This document shows, piece by piece, positions 23,720 through 32,196 of a stretch of 47,940 nt of DNA (position 1 is its first letter; each line of letters starts with the position of its first letter). The DNA is from Butyrivibrio sp. INlla16 (GTDB lineage Bacteria; Bacillota; Clostridia; Lachnospirales; Lachnospiraceae): contig NZ_FMYB01000027.1 of the NCBI RefSeq assembly GCF_900104155.1, positions 11,247-59,186 of the forward strand. Direction: 5' to 3'. The translations under genes were made by a program, and so were the position numbers. The notes under the pieces are model-generated. The model did not search any database and was not told the DNA's origin. It worked only from the letters and a program-made list of their open reading frames with translations.

Positions 23720-24526
23720 ATGAAAATGAGAAGCTTTTTTACGAAAATAATATTTATCTTAGTGGCAGCTGTGATGCTCTGTGCCTGCTCAGCTAAAAAG
23801 GCGCCGGATAAAGGTCAGGAATATATAGGAATCGTCTCCGCGATGGATAATGAGATAGCGTATCTATTATCAGAGGCAGAAATAGATCACGTTGATACCA
23901 TTGGTAAGGTTGAGTATCACGTTGGAAAATTGTGCGGACAGCCGGTAGTTATCTCCAGAAGCGGAATCGGCAAGGTGCTTGCGGCATCCGGAGCGACTGC
24001 CATGCTGAATAATTACAACATTAAGAACGTGATATTTACAGGAATTGCCGGCGGTGTCGGGGATGAAACCAAGGTGCTGGATGAAGTGATTGCTGAGCGC
24101 CTGGTACAGCACGATTACGGAATGATTTCGAACGATGGCTTTAGCTGGAGCGGAACCGGTTCTATGGGTGATCTTGGTGATGAAGGCTACTACTACTGCG
24201 ATGAAGAGCTTGTGAACAAAGCGTACGATGCTGCTGTTTCCGTGGTGGGAAAAGAGCATGTCTTCAAAGGAACAATCGCCACAGGAGATCAATTCGTTGC
24301 GTCTGAGGAATACGTTAAAAAGTTAAGCGATGATTTTGGAGCTATCGCCTGTGAAATGGAAGGTGCTTCGGTTGCAGCCGTATGCTATCAGTATGACATA
24401 CCGTTTGTTATTATACGTGCGATGTCTGATAAGGCCGATGGTAATGCCTATGAGAGCGTTGAAAATATGGGAGATATCGCCGCAAATAACTCAGGAAAAA
24501 TTGTTTTTGCCATGTTACTCCAATAA
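23720..24526 (+). CDS. Exported lipoprotein MTA/SAH nucleosidase
   Basis: 268 residues from ATG 23720, where GGAG is 9 bases upstream. A lipoprotein signal ends at VMLCAC. The mature part is a complete 5'-methylthioadenosine/S-adenosylhomocysteine nucleosidase: IGIVSAMDNEIAYLL (catalytic Glu of the MDNE motif), ISRSGIGKVLAA, VIFTGIAGGV, then ACEMEGASVAAVC and IIRAMSDKAD with the active-site Asp. The enzyme cleaves adenine from MTA, SAH and 5'-deoxyadenosine, normally in the cytoplasm. A lipidated surface form suggests scavenging of external nucleosides. It overlaps the convergent esterase gene by 12 bp. Confidence 0.92.
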   Translation: MKMRSFFTKIIFILVAAVMLCACSAKKAPDKGQEYIGIVSAMDNEIAYLLSEAEIDHVDTIGKVEYHVGKLCGQPVVISRSGIGKVLAASGATAMLNNYNIKNVIFTGIAGGVGDETKVLDEVIAERLVQHDYGMISNDGFSWSGTGSMGDLGDEGYYYCDEELVNKAYDAAVSVVGKEHVFKGTIATGDQFVASEEYVKKLSDDFGAIACEMEGASVAAVCYQYDIPFVIIRAMSDKADGNAYESVENMGDIAANNSGKIVFAMLLQ

Positions 24527-25168
24527 GCCGCTGTTATGAAGCCTGTCATAGATGGCTTTTCCAAGCTTTCCGTGGGCATCCTTGTCAATATGTACTCCGT
24601 CTGCGGGGCTTGGTGAAACTATCTTGGAAGCATCAAGAAACGCGCAGCCGTACATGTCAGCCAGCTGTTTATACCATTGTGCAAGCTCTGAGGAAACCTT
24701 TGCTGCATTTATAAAATCGAAGCAGTCCTCAAGCCAAGAGCCTTTGCCTGTTGTACCTACAAGCGGAGGTGATATCAGAAGAATCTTCATCTTATCGTTC
24801 ATGCGAAACCTGTTGTGTGCCTGAACTTTTTCAAGGAATATCTGCATCTCTCCTGCTATATCCATGGAACAGTATGAAAATTTCCTTTTAAGATCATTGC
24901 TGCCCAGCATGATGATCATCACATCAACAGGGGACTGACTCTCGATACAGGGAATAACGTACTTGAGGCCGTTTTTCTCACCCTCTGCGGGATCGTCGGT
25001 AGCAATGGTTCTTCCGTTGTGTCCTTCCTCGATAACCTTGTAGGAATCGCCCAGAAGTGTCTGCAGCACACCGGTCCATCTCATATTTTCATCTATTCTG
25101 GTCCTCTTTTCGGGATCATATCCCCATGTAAGAGAATCTCCAAAACATAACACACGTTTTCTTTCCAT
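24515..25168 (-). CDS. SGNH/GDSL hydrolase, arylesterase type
   Basis: 217 residues from ATG 25168 (GGAGG 5 bases upstream). Block I FGDSLTWGYDP, block II EGHNGRTIATDD, block III IMLGSNDLKRKF and block V PADGVHIDKDAHGKLG with the Asp/His pair. This matches the small cytoplasmic arylesterase/acyltransferase branch (Mycobacterium smegmatis MsAcT-like). Substrate likely acetylated small molecules or sugars. No signal peptide. Confidence 0.9.
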   Translation of the reverse strand: MERKRVLCFGDSLTWGYDPEKRTRIDENMRWTGVLQTLLGDSYKVIEEGHNGRTIATDDPAEGEKNGLKYVIPCIESQSPVDVMIIMLGSNDLKRKFSYCSMDIAGEMQIFLEKVQAHNRFRMNDKMKILLISPPLVGTTGKGSWLEDCFDFINAAKVSSELAQWYKQLADMYGCAFLDASKIVSPSPADGVHIDKDAHGKLGKAIYDRLHNSGLLE

Positions 25169-25199
25169 TTTGTCCTCCAAAAGTTGTACATATTATTGT

Positions 25200-25618
25200 T
25201 TAGCCATTATATAACAAATCGAGCTCTTTCTTACTTCTTGCGTTTTTCGCGGCGGGATGCTCGCTATCCGGCGATACGCCTTCGGGAATCAGCTCCAGCG
25301 ATTCCGCTGCCAGCTTCTCTGTAAAGTCTTTTAATTTTTCGCTAATCTCCTCGTTGGAGTCCATGCCGATATACAGAATCTCCGGGACAAAACCCAAGGT
25401 ACTTGCGGCGTACCAGCCGCCATCAAATTTATTGGCATCGTGAGCTCCGCTTTCCACTTTTTGATTATATCAAGGTCTGTGAGCGAGGCCTGGTCATATA
25501 GAGTATCCGTGGTTACCTCGCTGCTGTCGGTGCAGGGGGTTCCGTCAGGGTTATATGAATTGGTTTTTCCCCAGGCGTTTTCATAGATAAGACGCCCGTT
25601 TCGGATTATAATATTTTA
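25200..25618 (-). pseudogene. Remnant of a beta-lactamase-type serine hydrolase joined to an unrecognised C-terminal piece
   Basis: From about 25611 to 25445 the minus strand reads IIIRNGRLIYENAWGKTNSY, then EVTTDTLYDQASLTDL. This resembles the region before the SxxK motif of beta-lactamase-family hydrolases (usually LYDLASLTK). It has no start, and the frame then changes. An 85-codon frame (25457-25200, VESGAHDANKFDGGWYAAST... ending KKELDLLYNG) follows, of no family I can name. Both pieces lack ribosome sites. I read this as fragments left by deletion. Confidence 0.5.
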
Positions 25619-25669
25619 AGGCTCATATGCTATCAAGTTAAACCAGTAGAGCGAAACAATGGCTTATAA

Positions 25670-25919
25670 CTGCTGGATTATTTGCTTTGCACATTTGCAG
25701 CAGTTGTTTTTAGTGGCAGTATTCTACCGCATATCTTATTTGGTTTATTTACGGCAGTTATTTTTTCCATCTAATGGCTGCCGCATTTTCGATTGTTCCT
25801 ATTTGTAGCAGAGATGGTATCGTAAAAGCTACTGCCACAATTAGCATATTTCACTTTTTCAGCAGACTATACTACAAAATTTATACTGCTGTTATTCGTA
25901 CTTTTTTGTATTGCAGCAG
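25670..25919. repeat. Tandem array of ~35-bp hairpins with CTGCTG/CAGCAG stems
   Basis: A gene-free stretch with a run of short inverted repeats at a period of roughly 50-57 bp: CTGCTG/CAGCAG (25670-25704), GGCTGC/GTAGCAG (25776-25811), GCTACTG/CAGCAG (25828-25865) and CTGCTG/GCAGCAG (25885-25919). A degenerate unit lies at 25715-25758. Loops are AT-rich and not conserved. It is not CRISPR, because neither repeats nor spacers are of uniform size. The rest of 25620-26008 shows nothing recognisable. Confidence 0.6.
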
Positions 25920-26008
25920 GGAATATACAAATAATAGGTTTATTGACGTCTGATCATCTAATATCTGGCCACGCAAAGAATAGCTATTATCTCAAAAGGC
26001 ATAGCCCC

Positions 26009-26167
26009 TTACTCCAGTCGCATATCGAAGGCTTTTTTTGACTCTCCGTTGAAGCCTTTATGCTCATAAAACCTATGGGCGTCGGTTCGGGCTTTGGCGC
26101 TCTGTAAAATTGCTTTATAACAATGTAGTGATGCTAAATCTGAAGCTGTTAGTTTTCTAAATTCCAT
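26009..26167 (-). pseudogene. GNAT acetyltransferase reduced to its two ends
   Basis: A 52-codon frame from ATG 26167. The first ~20 residues (MEFRKLTASDLASLHCYKAI) match a GNAT N-terminus. The last ~30 (RTDAHRFYEHKGFNGESKKA, then FDMRLE) match the end of the same fold. The ~100 residues between, including the acetyl-CoA loop, are missing, yet the join is in frame. No strong ribosome site. Probably a deletion remnant. Confidence 0.7.
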
Positions 26168-26193
26168 GTCTTTTACTCACCCAAAACATACAT

Positions 26194-26601
26194 CTACAGC
26201 CCTCGCTGCCCTCTGTCACTAATCTTACCATTTATGAATTCTATATCTTTTTTCACCTTGAAACTATCAATTGAGTATGCCAATATCAGCACTACTCCGA
26301 CGTAGACAAATGCCATCCAGAAATTAGTTGGATAGAACCATCCTGCTATAAATCCGAAAAGCATCACTAAGGCTGTTATCGCAAAATATTTTACTACATA
26401 ATACATTGCCATAGATAAAGAAAGATACTCGTCAATCAGGTAATTTACGACTACGATAATTAAAGCCAGGCCGAACAGCTTGAGGACAAGCCCTATCTCT
26501 TCTGTAATTCCTGACCATATTATGGAAATAGCGAATACGGACAAAATCATCAACGCCGCTAATATACAAGTATCCCTCAGAATTATCTTTATACTCTTCA
26601 T
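26194..26601 (-). CDS. DUF3021 membrane protein
   Basis: 135 residues with four hydrophobic segments (CILAALMILSVFAISIIW, LFGLALIIVVVNYLI, YFAITALVMLFGFIAGWF, FVYVGVVLILAYSI) and a short soluble tail. DUF3021 proteins almost always follow a LytTR-domain regulator, as here, where the two genes overlap by 4 bp. They are thought to restrain or sense for the partner regulator. Confidence 0.85.
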   Translation of the reverse strand: MKSIKIILRDTCILAALMILSVFAISIIWSGITEEIGLVLKLFGLALIIVVVNYLIDEYLSLSMAMYYVVKYFAITALVMLFGFIAGWFYPTNFWMAFVYVGVVLILAYSIDSFKVKKDIEFINGKISDRGQRGL

Positions 26602-27032
26602 TTTTGGAAAACCCTCTTTATATCCTTCAAGTATTTCCTGGAAACAATCAGCATCTCATCATTATCAAGCACTGCCTCAAGATGACTATTCCTGACCTGC
26701 CGGATTTCTTTCAAGTGATCCGTGTTCATAATGCAGGTTCTCGATATTCTGACAAGACCTGTATCTTCAGTTATGGATAGCATCTCCGACATGGAAGAAT
26801 CAAGGCGATACACTTCTTTTGCAGTATAAAGGAACAGCTTTCGCTCTACGTTCTCAATGTAGTATACATCTGCCAGACGGATCTTCACCCGTCGTCCATC
26901 TATGCTTGCTGAAAAGCTTGTATCCATGCTGCTTATCCTGCGAACCAGAGAAGTGACAAAATCCGTGCGTTCAGGGTATTCAATTGTGACCGTAAGCGGT
27001 TTATCCTTTACCTGTCTTGTTATGATCTGCAT
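26598..27032 (-). CDS. LytTR-family DNA-binding regulator
   Basis: 144 residues. The C-terminal LytTR domain occupies about 45-142 (RRVKIRLADVYYIENVERKL, ISRTCIMNTDHLKEIRQVRN, LIVSRKYLKDIKRVF). No receiver domain, so it is the short stand-alone form that pairs with DUF3021. It overlaps the end of the serine-hydrolase gene by 32 bp. It probably controls its own operon; the dyad at 28412 is a candidate site. Confidence 0.9.
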   Translation of the reverse strand: MQIITRQVKDKPLTVTIEYPERTDFVTSLVRRISSMDTSFSASIDGRRVKIRLADVYYIENVERKLFLYTAKEVYRLDSSMSEMLSITEDTGLVRISRTCIMNTDHLKEIRQVRNSHLEAVLDNDEMLIVSRKYLKDIKRVFQK

Positions 27033-28362
27033 ACCTTTTTCCTGTCAGCAATTTTATAGTGGCACAAACGATATCTCCGGCGACAGTAAGGATACCTCCC
27101 GCCAGGCTCCAGGGTGCCCATGTAAACACAATTTCTTTCATTCCGGCACCGAAAATTATTGGAAACAGTATTAGAACTAATGCAAGAAGAACTATTAGTA
27201 TCGTATCACATCCGAGGAGAAGTGATCGCCTTTTTGTGATGAAAATAGCCCCAAAAAGAAAAGCGCCAACAGCTGTCACGGCTGAAAAGACAATATCAAA
27301 AATCGTCCAGATGTCTTTGGTCAGTGCTCCCGGATCTCTCCCTGATAAAATATCAAAAATATTGTTGCACAGACTGTCCGTAGTGGCCGCTACATTCAGG
27401 TTGGAAAGAACACATACACCTATCTGCTTCTTATCATCAAACGCAATCCTTGAAGAATAATTCGGGGTGCCTCCTGAATGACCTGTCACACCATCAGCGA
27501 AAAGTTCCCAGCCCGAATAATAGTCTCCTTCCGCTTTGAGCTGCTCTTTGATTTTTGAAAAAGATTCCTTAAAATCTTCCGGGATGTCGCTGTTTCCAGT
27601 GCAAATTTCAATCCATCTGCCCATGTCCTCAGTGTTTGAATAGAAATATCCTGCAGGTATGCTCGCTTCCTTCACAGCCATGTGAAAATCGAACGCATGG
27701 CGGTATCCGAGCCTTGTCCCTTCAACGATTCTGCCGCTATAAGGCATTCCGACATATGTGTTTTTCAGCCCAAGCGGCAAAAGGATATTCTGCTCAATGT
27801 AATCACGATAGGGCATTCCGGATACATTTTCTATGACGAGTCCCAGAAGATTGTAATTCACATTGGAATAAGCATACTCGGCTCCGGGTATGCTGTTTAA
27901 CTCACTCCCCGAGATTCTGTCAGCCCACTCTGCAAGGGTCTCCGTCGCCGCAGCACTCGGGTATTCTTTTTCATTATTTGTAAATCCGCTCTTCTGCTCA
28001 AGCAGATTCCTTACAGTAATATTAACTTTCCTGGAGTCAAAGTAACCCTCGAATCCAGGGATATAGTCAGAAATTACGCCATTTTCATCAATGACGCGTT
28101 CTGTTATCAGCTTTGAAATGGCGAGCCCGGTAAAAGCTTTTGTCATGGAACCTATCTGGTATAGCCCTTCGCTATCACCATAATATGAGACATCGCCGTG
28201 GTTATAAACTACAACGCTTACGTGATTGCATTTTGTCTCCTGCTGATATTGCTTTATAAGATCCTCTATGTCATTGGGATTTGCGGCCTGTGAGATGCTT
28301 CGTAAGAAAACGGCCGTTATTAAAAAGATAGCCAATATGGCTGTGATTCTTTGTGTGCTCAT
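27001..28362 (-). CDS. Beta-lactamase-family serine hydrolase with C-terminal membrane helices
   Basis: 453 residues. The signal peptide or anchor is at 1-27. The catalytic domain has the SxxK motif IGSMTKAFTGLAIS (about 71-74), a YxN-type motif YAYSNVNYNLLG, and HSGG (TGHSGGTPNYSS) in place of KTG. The last ~110 residues hold three hydrophobic segments, anchoring the enzyme with its active site outside. This class (D-aminopeptidase/esterase or PBP-like) acts on peptidoglycan or peptides. First gene of the operon with LytTR and DUF3021, suggesting a cell-envelope response. Confidence 0.9.
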   Translation of the reverse strand: MSTQRITAILAIFLITAVFLRSISQAANPNDIEDLIKQYQQETKCNHVSVVVYNHGDVSYYGDSEGLYQIGSMTKAFTGLAISKLITERVIDENGVISDYIPGFEGYFDSRKVNITVRNLLEQKSGFTNNEKEYPSAAATETLAEWADRISGSELNSIPGAEYAYSNVNYNLLGLVIENVSGMPYRDYIEQNILLPLGLKNTYVGMPYSGRIVEGTRLGYRHAFDFHMAVKEASIPAGYFYSNTEDMGRWIEICTGNSDIPEDFKESFSKIKEQLKAEGDYYSGWELFADGVTGHSGGTPNYSSRIAFDDKKQIGVCVLSNLNVAATTDSLCNNIFDILSGRDPGALTKDIWTIFDIVFSAVTAVGAFLFGAIFITKRRSLLLGCDTILIVLLALVLILFPIIFGAGMKEIVFTWAPWSLAGGILTVAGDIVCATIKLLTGKRYADHNKTGKG

Positions 28363-28411
28363 ATGCAGCGTTCCTCCATAATTAAATCATAGAGGAGCGC
28401 TGAGCACTTTT

Positions 28412-28442
28412 CCATATTTCACTACAGATAGTGCAAATATGG
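28412..28442. promoter_or_regulatory. 31-bp dyad upstream of the serine-hydrolase operon
   Basis: CCATATTTCACTA pairs with TAGTG-C-AAATATGG: a 13-bp stem with one bulge around a 4-nt loop. It lies 50 bp upstream of the start at 28362 and 24 bp after the stop of the GH13 gene. It could be an operator for the LytTR operon or a terminator, though no T-run follows. Confidence 0.45.
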
Positions 28443-28465
28443 CTACACTTGTTTCATGCATAGTT

Positions 28466-30235
28466 TCAGGATTTCAAAATCAAAATGCCCTTTTCTCCAA
28501 GAATTCCGCTGCATTCATCGGTATTATTCCACTTACGGCTATATACAACCTCAGTATTATCACCGAAATTTATGACGGCATCTGACTCTCCGCAGTTTAA
28601 GTATACCTGAAGGCTCTCATTATCACCGATTTTCAGATATGATATTACCCTTTCGTCAGCAACATCATTAGGAAAATGGAAATTCCTGCTCTTACAGGAT
28701 TGCAGAGATTTTCTCATGTTTATAAGCGTTTTCATCTCTGAGAGCTCGGCATCCTTTTTCCCTGAGTCTATCTCATCCCAGGGCATGCATCTGCGACAGT
28801 CGGGATCATAGGAACCATCCATGATCACCTCAGTGCCGTAATAGATACAGGGGCTTCCGGGCATTGTGAAAAGTACCGCAAGCTGCTGATAGAAAATGTC
28901 TACATTTTTCTCTGCCTTCTCAAAGAGTCTGTTGGTGTCATGCGAATCCAGAAGATTGAAAAGGACGTCATTTACCTGGGAATAATACATGGTAAAGCAT
29001 CTGTTTATGTCATATTCAAAGGTCTCACGGCCTCTGTTTTTATAAACCCAGAAATCAGCTATCGCTGTGGAAAGCGGATAATTCATCACCGAGTCGTACT
29101 CATCTCCCTGGAGCCATGACATGGAATCGTGCCATATTTCCCCGAGCAGATAAAAATCGTCCTTCATACGCTTTGTCATGTAGCGCACCGCTTTGAGGAA
29201 GGAATGAGATATCTCATTGCCTACATCGAACCGCAGCCCGTCAATATCAAATTCATCAATCCAGAATCTGATGATATCCAGCAGATAATCCTGAACCTCA
29301 GGATTATTGGTGTTGAGCTTTGGCATGTATTCAGCAAAGGCAAAGGAAAAATATCTTCCGTCTCTGGTGTCGCGTCCCTGCTCCACAGGCCATTTATTTA
29401 CCATGTACCAGTCCGCATACTTTGACTGCTGTCCGTTTTCCAGGACGTCAAGCCACATGGGATGGTCGCTTCCGGTATGATTAAATACCGCATCAAGCAT
29501 GACTCTGATTCCTGCGTCATGAGCCTCTTTCACCAGGTTCTTTAAGTCTTCGTTGGTTCCGAAATGCGGATCAACCTTCTTATAATCACGGGTGTTATAT
29601 TTATGATTGCTGTGCGCCTCAAATATAGGATTAAGATAAAGTCCGGTAATTCCAAGATCCTTGAGGTAAGGGATTTTATCGCGTATGCCCCTGATGTCGC
29701 CGCCGTAGTAGTCGTGCATCCCGACCTCGCCGGTCTGCCATTCCATCACATTCTCAGGGTCTATGCTCTTATCGCCGTTGCAGAATCTCTCGGGAAAAAT
29801 CTGATACCACACGGTATCGTTTACCCATGCGGGAGTCTTGCAGACATCTGCAGGATTCATCCAGGGCATGATGAAATACGAAAGAATCTTGCCCTCCTGA
29901 TTCATCTCCTCCTCGCTGTAGAAACCATCCTCGAAGAAATATACATATTCATCGCCCGAGTGAAGCTCAAAATAGTACTTACATCTCTTGTGCTCGGGGC
30001 AAAGCGTTGTCGTCCACCAGATGTGGTCCTTCAATCTTTTCTTGAAAAATATTTCTTCCTTCTTGCCGTTCCAGCGCTCTTTTCCGCCCATTATTCCCGC
30101 ATCGTACGGATCTCCGTGGTATATGAAAATCTTATCAACATCATAGCCTGTTTTTATGTTGATAATCAGCTGGTTTTCATCAAGGCTATAGCAGTATTGT
30201 TCGGACATTCTGTGATATATTGCACCTAAATTCAT
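28466..30235 (-). CDS. GH13 neopullulanase/cyclomaltodextrinase-type glycosidase
   Basis: 589 residues from ATG 30235 (GAGGAG upstream). An N-terminal CBM34-like beta domain (about 1-125) precedes the GH13 barrel (VWYQIFPERF at 142). Conserved regions: VMLDAVFNHTG (I), GLRFDVGNEIS with nucleophile Asp337 (II), LLGEIWHD with acid/base Glu366 (III) and LLDSHDTNR with Asp433 (IV). No signal peptide, so it trims imported malto-oligosaccharides, cyclodextrins or pullulan fragments. It stands alone behind a strong promoter and a LacI-type operator. Confidence 0.95.
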   Translation of the reverse strand: MNLGAIYHRMSEQYCYSLDENQLIINIKTGYDVDKIFIYHGDPYDAGIMGGKERWNGKKEEIFFKKRLKDHIWWTTTLCPEHKRCKYYFELHSGDEYVYFFEDGFYSEEEMNQEGKILSYFIMPWMNPADVCKTPAWVNDTVWYQIFPERFCNGDKSIDPENVMEWQTGEVGMHDYYGGDIRGIRDKIPYLKDLGITGLYLNPIFEAHSNHKYNTRDYKKVDPHFGTNEDLKNLVKEAHDAGIRVMLDAVFNHTGSDHPMWLDVLENGQQSKYADWYMVNKWPVEQGRDTRDGRYFSFAFAEYMPKLNTNNPEVQDYLLDIIRFWIDEFDIDGLRFDVGNEISHSFLKAVRYMTKRMKDDFYLLGEIWHDSMSWLQGDEYDSVMNYPLSTAIADFWVYKNRGRETFEYDINRCFTMYYSQVNDVLFNLLDSHDTNRLFEKAEKNVDIFYQQLAVLFTMPGSPCIYYGTEVIMDGSYDPDCRRCMPWDEIDSGKKDAELSEMKTLINMRKSLQSCKSRNFHFPNDVADERVISYLKIGDNESLQVYLNCGESDAVINFGDNTEVVYSRKWNNTDECSGILGEKGILILKS

Positions 30236-30253
30236 ATTCGCTCCTCTTGTTAT

Positions 30254-30308
30254 GGAAAACGTTTTCCGTTGCAATAAAAACTATACTCTATACGGCCAAA
30301 TAAATCAA
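30254..30308 (-). promoter_or_regulatory. Promoter and LacI/CcpA-type operator of the GH13 gene
   Basis: On the minus strand, TTGATT (30308-30303), a 17-bp spacer and TATAGT (30285-30280) form a good sigma-A promoter. Just downstream, GGAAAACGTTTTCC (30254-30267) is a perfect 14-bp palindrome with the central CG of LacI-family operators, placed to block the initiating polymerase. Maltose-type regulation is a reasonable guess; no LacI-family gene lies in the window. Confidence 0.8.
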
Positions 30309-30343
30309 TGCCTTATTTTAATTGTTCTTCAAGAGGCTGTTTT

Positions 30344-31234
30344 TTATTTTTTCTTGATCGGAATCCACAGTTCGCAGAATATATCCGGCCTGGTCCCATC
30401 AAAGTAAAGCTCGTAGTCAGTCTCTTCGGAAGCCTCGTAGCCCAGCTGCGGCAGAAACTCCTTATAGAACTTCACCCAGGTCTTGGCGATGCAGTCGCCA
30501 TCTTCACCCACACATTCAAATACTACATAAGTCCCGGGATTGACATCCCAGATGCGGAAGCCTTTTTTCTCCAGATCTGCCTGATCGAACTGCGCAGTAT
30601 CCTCGTCGATGATGATGCCGATACCGTACTCAAAGGTGTCCTTTCCTTCTGTAGTCGGACTGCAAAGACCGTAGAGATCGCGCTTTCCATCCTCTCTCAG
30701 CATCCAGATCGGCGACAGCATATTCTTGCTGTTGCATTCTCCCCAGAAATCCGCCACTTCGTGGTTGGCCTCGTCGTTAATAATTCCGTTACTGAACTCC
30801 CTTACCAGTGCGATAAACTTCTTCTCTTTTGTTTGAACGATACGATAATCCATACTCTTACCACCTTTCACAGATAATGTAATTGTAAGCGGATTAAAAA
30901 GCGTCAGTTTGCCGGCTTCTTCTCTGGCTGTTTTTGGCGCGACACCGTGAAACCTTGTGAAAGCCTTAGTAAAGCTTTCCGGTGTTTCGTAGCCATACTT
31001 CATTGCCAGATCAGTGATCTTCGCATCGGTCTCTACAAGCTCTTTCCCCGCCAGAGACAATCGGCGGTTACGGATATATGCGTTGGCCGTTAAGCCTGTC
31101 ACGAAACTGAAAGCCCTGTGAAACTCGTAGCTCGACGTGTGCACCTGCTTCGCTACGTCTTCATAGTTGATCTCCTCGAGAAGATGCTCCTCCATATACG
31201 TGATAGCTTTTTGTAATGCTTCGATCCATTCCAT
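30344..31234 (-). CDS. AraC-family regulator with GyrI-like effector domain
   Basis: 296 residues. The N-terminal double helix-turn-helix (about 5-105: NYEDVAKQVHTSSYEFHRAF, ITDLAMKYGYETPESFTKAF, FHGVAPKTAREE) is followed by a GyrI/AraC effector-binding domain from about 130 to the end (FDGTRPDIFCELWIPIKK). Such fusions sense small hydrophobic or antimicrobial ligands. It is preceded by AGGAGG. It lies tail-to-head with the GH13 gene but separated by that gene's promoter, so it is probably independent. Confidence 0.92.
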   Translation of the reverse strand: MEWIEALQKAITYMEEHLLEEINYEDVAKQVHTSSYEFHRAFSFVTGLTANAYIRNRRLSLAGKELVETDAKITDLAMKYGYETPESFTKAFTRFHGVAPKTAREEAGKLTLFNPLTITLSVKGGKSMDYRIVQTKEKKFIALVREFSNGIINDEANHEVADFWGECNSKNMLSPIWMLREDGKRDLYGLCSPTTEGKDTFEYGIGIIIDEDTAQFDQADLEKKGFRIWDVNPGTYVVFECVGEDGDCIAKTWVKFYKEFLPQLGYEASEETDYELYFDGTRPDIFCELWIPIKKK

Positions 31235-31310
31235 GCTTTCTTCCTCCTGCTCACAAGTATATTATGGATGAGTATTGAAAATCGTACATTTCCTCGTTTG
31301 CGAAGATTTG

Positions 31311-32171
31311 TCAGGTCACTTCTTCCTGCCTATTCCATTGTCCGTACTCTTTCTTTTCCCTTTTCATCCAAACCAGCAGGGTGATTGTAAATGATAGTAG
31401 TTGTGCGATCACCACGCGGATGATCATCATCTCATCGACTCCGCTTTCAGTAGTTACATGAAGCAGATTGGTCGCAATACAGTTGTTGAAAAAATGGTCA
31501 GCCATTCCGGCGTAAAGACTGCCGGTCATGCGATAGAGCAGTTCCCACTTGATGCCCATCATTCCGGCAAGAATGATGTATCCTATTCCAAGTGCTACGA
31601 ATGAACCTACATTAATATCACCATCAATCAGATTATGGAGCGGTGTTACGATATGCCATACTCCAAATAAAAATGCCTGAAAAATCAGGGCATACTTTGG
31701 AGAATGGTCCGTAGCGGTAATATGATAGAAAAGCCCCCTAAATGTACCCTCTTCCATGATCACATTTATGATGTTGAAGAAAACACACAACAGTATAAAG
31801 CCGATACCGGTATGGATGGCGGCTTCCCCGGTCAGAGAAAATCCTGTTGTGAAAATTCCGAATCCGATATCATGTCCCCGGCTTTTAAGGATCAGGATCT
31901 CCGCGCTGTATGAGATTACAAATGAGCATAATGCAATCAGCAATCCCATTCCTGCATGTTTTATAAATCCGATTTTGGCAAATCCTATATCAGACCATTT
32001 CCAATTTAGAGCTTTAAGCACTATGAAAATGACGAGAATCCCAAACACCTTATTGATGAAGTTTTCACCAAAAACAGTCTCGTCCATTCTAAGTGTGATG
32101 GCTTCGAATCCATGCACAAATATCAGGATTGCAAATATAATCCAGCAAGATAATACTGTATTTTTTCTCAT
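31311..32171 (-). CDS. CPBP-family intramembrane metalloprotease
   Basis: 286 residues, about eight hydrophobic segments. Motif 1 MEEGTFRGLFYH (EExxxR), motif 2 FLFGVWHI (FxxxH) and motif 3 near MADHFFNN match the CPBP/Abi (type II CAAX-prenyl-protease-like) family. Members mature peptides or give bacteriocin self-immunity. GGAGGGGG precedes the start. The MerR regulator gene ends 25 bp upstream, so the two are probably co-transcribed. Confidence 0.9.
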   Translation of the reverse strand: MRKNTVLSCWIIFAILIFVHGFEAITLRMDETVFGENFINKVFGILVIFIVLKALNWKWSDIGFAKIGFIKHAGMGLLIALCSFVISYSAEILILKSRGHDIGFGIFTTGFSLTGEAAIHTGIGFILLCVFFNIINVIMEEGTFRGLFYHITATDHSPKYALIFQAFLFGVWHIVTPLHNLIDGDINVGSFVALGIGYIILAGMMGIKWELLYRMTGSLYAGMADHFFNNCIATNLLHVTTESGVDEMMIIRVVIAQLLSFTITLLVWMKREKKEYGQWNRQEEVT

Positions 32172-32196
32172 ATACCCCCTCCGAATTTCATACCTC

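Noticed and set aside
25670..25919. CRISPR array
   Set aside because: Repeats are short palindromes of unequal spacing, spacers are not uniform, and no cas gene is near.
29564..30229. A 221-codon plus-strand ORF inside the GH13 gene
   Set aside because: Shadow of a gene with all catalytic motifs intact.
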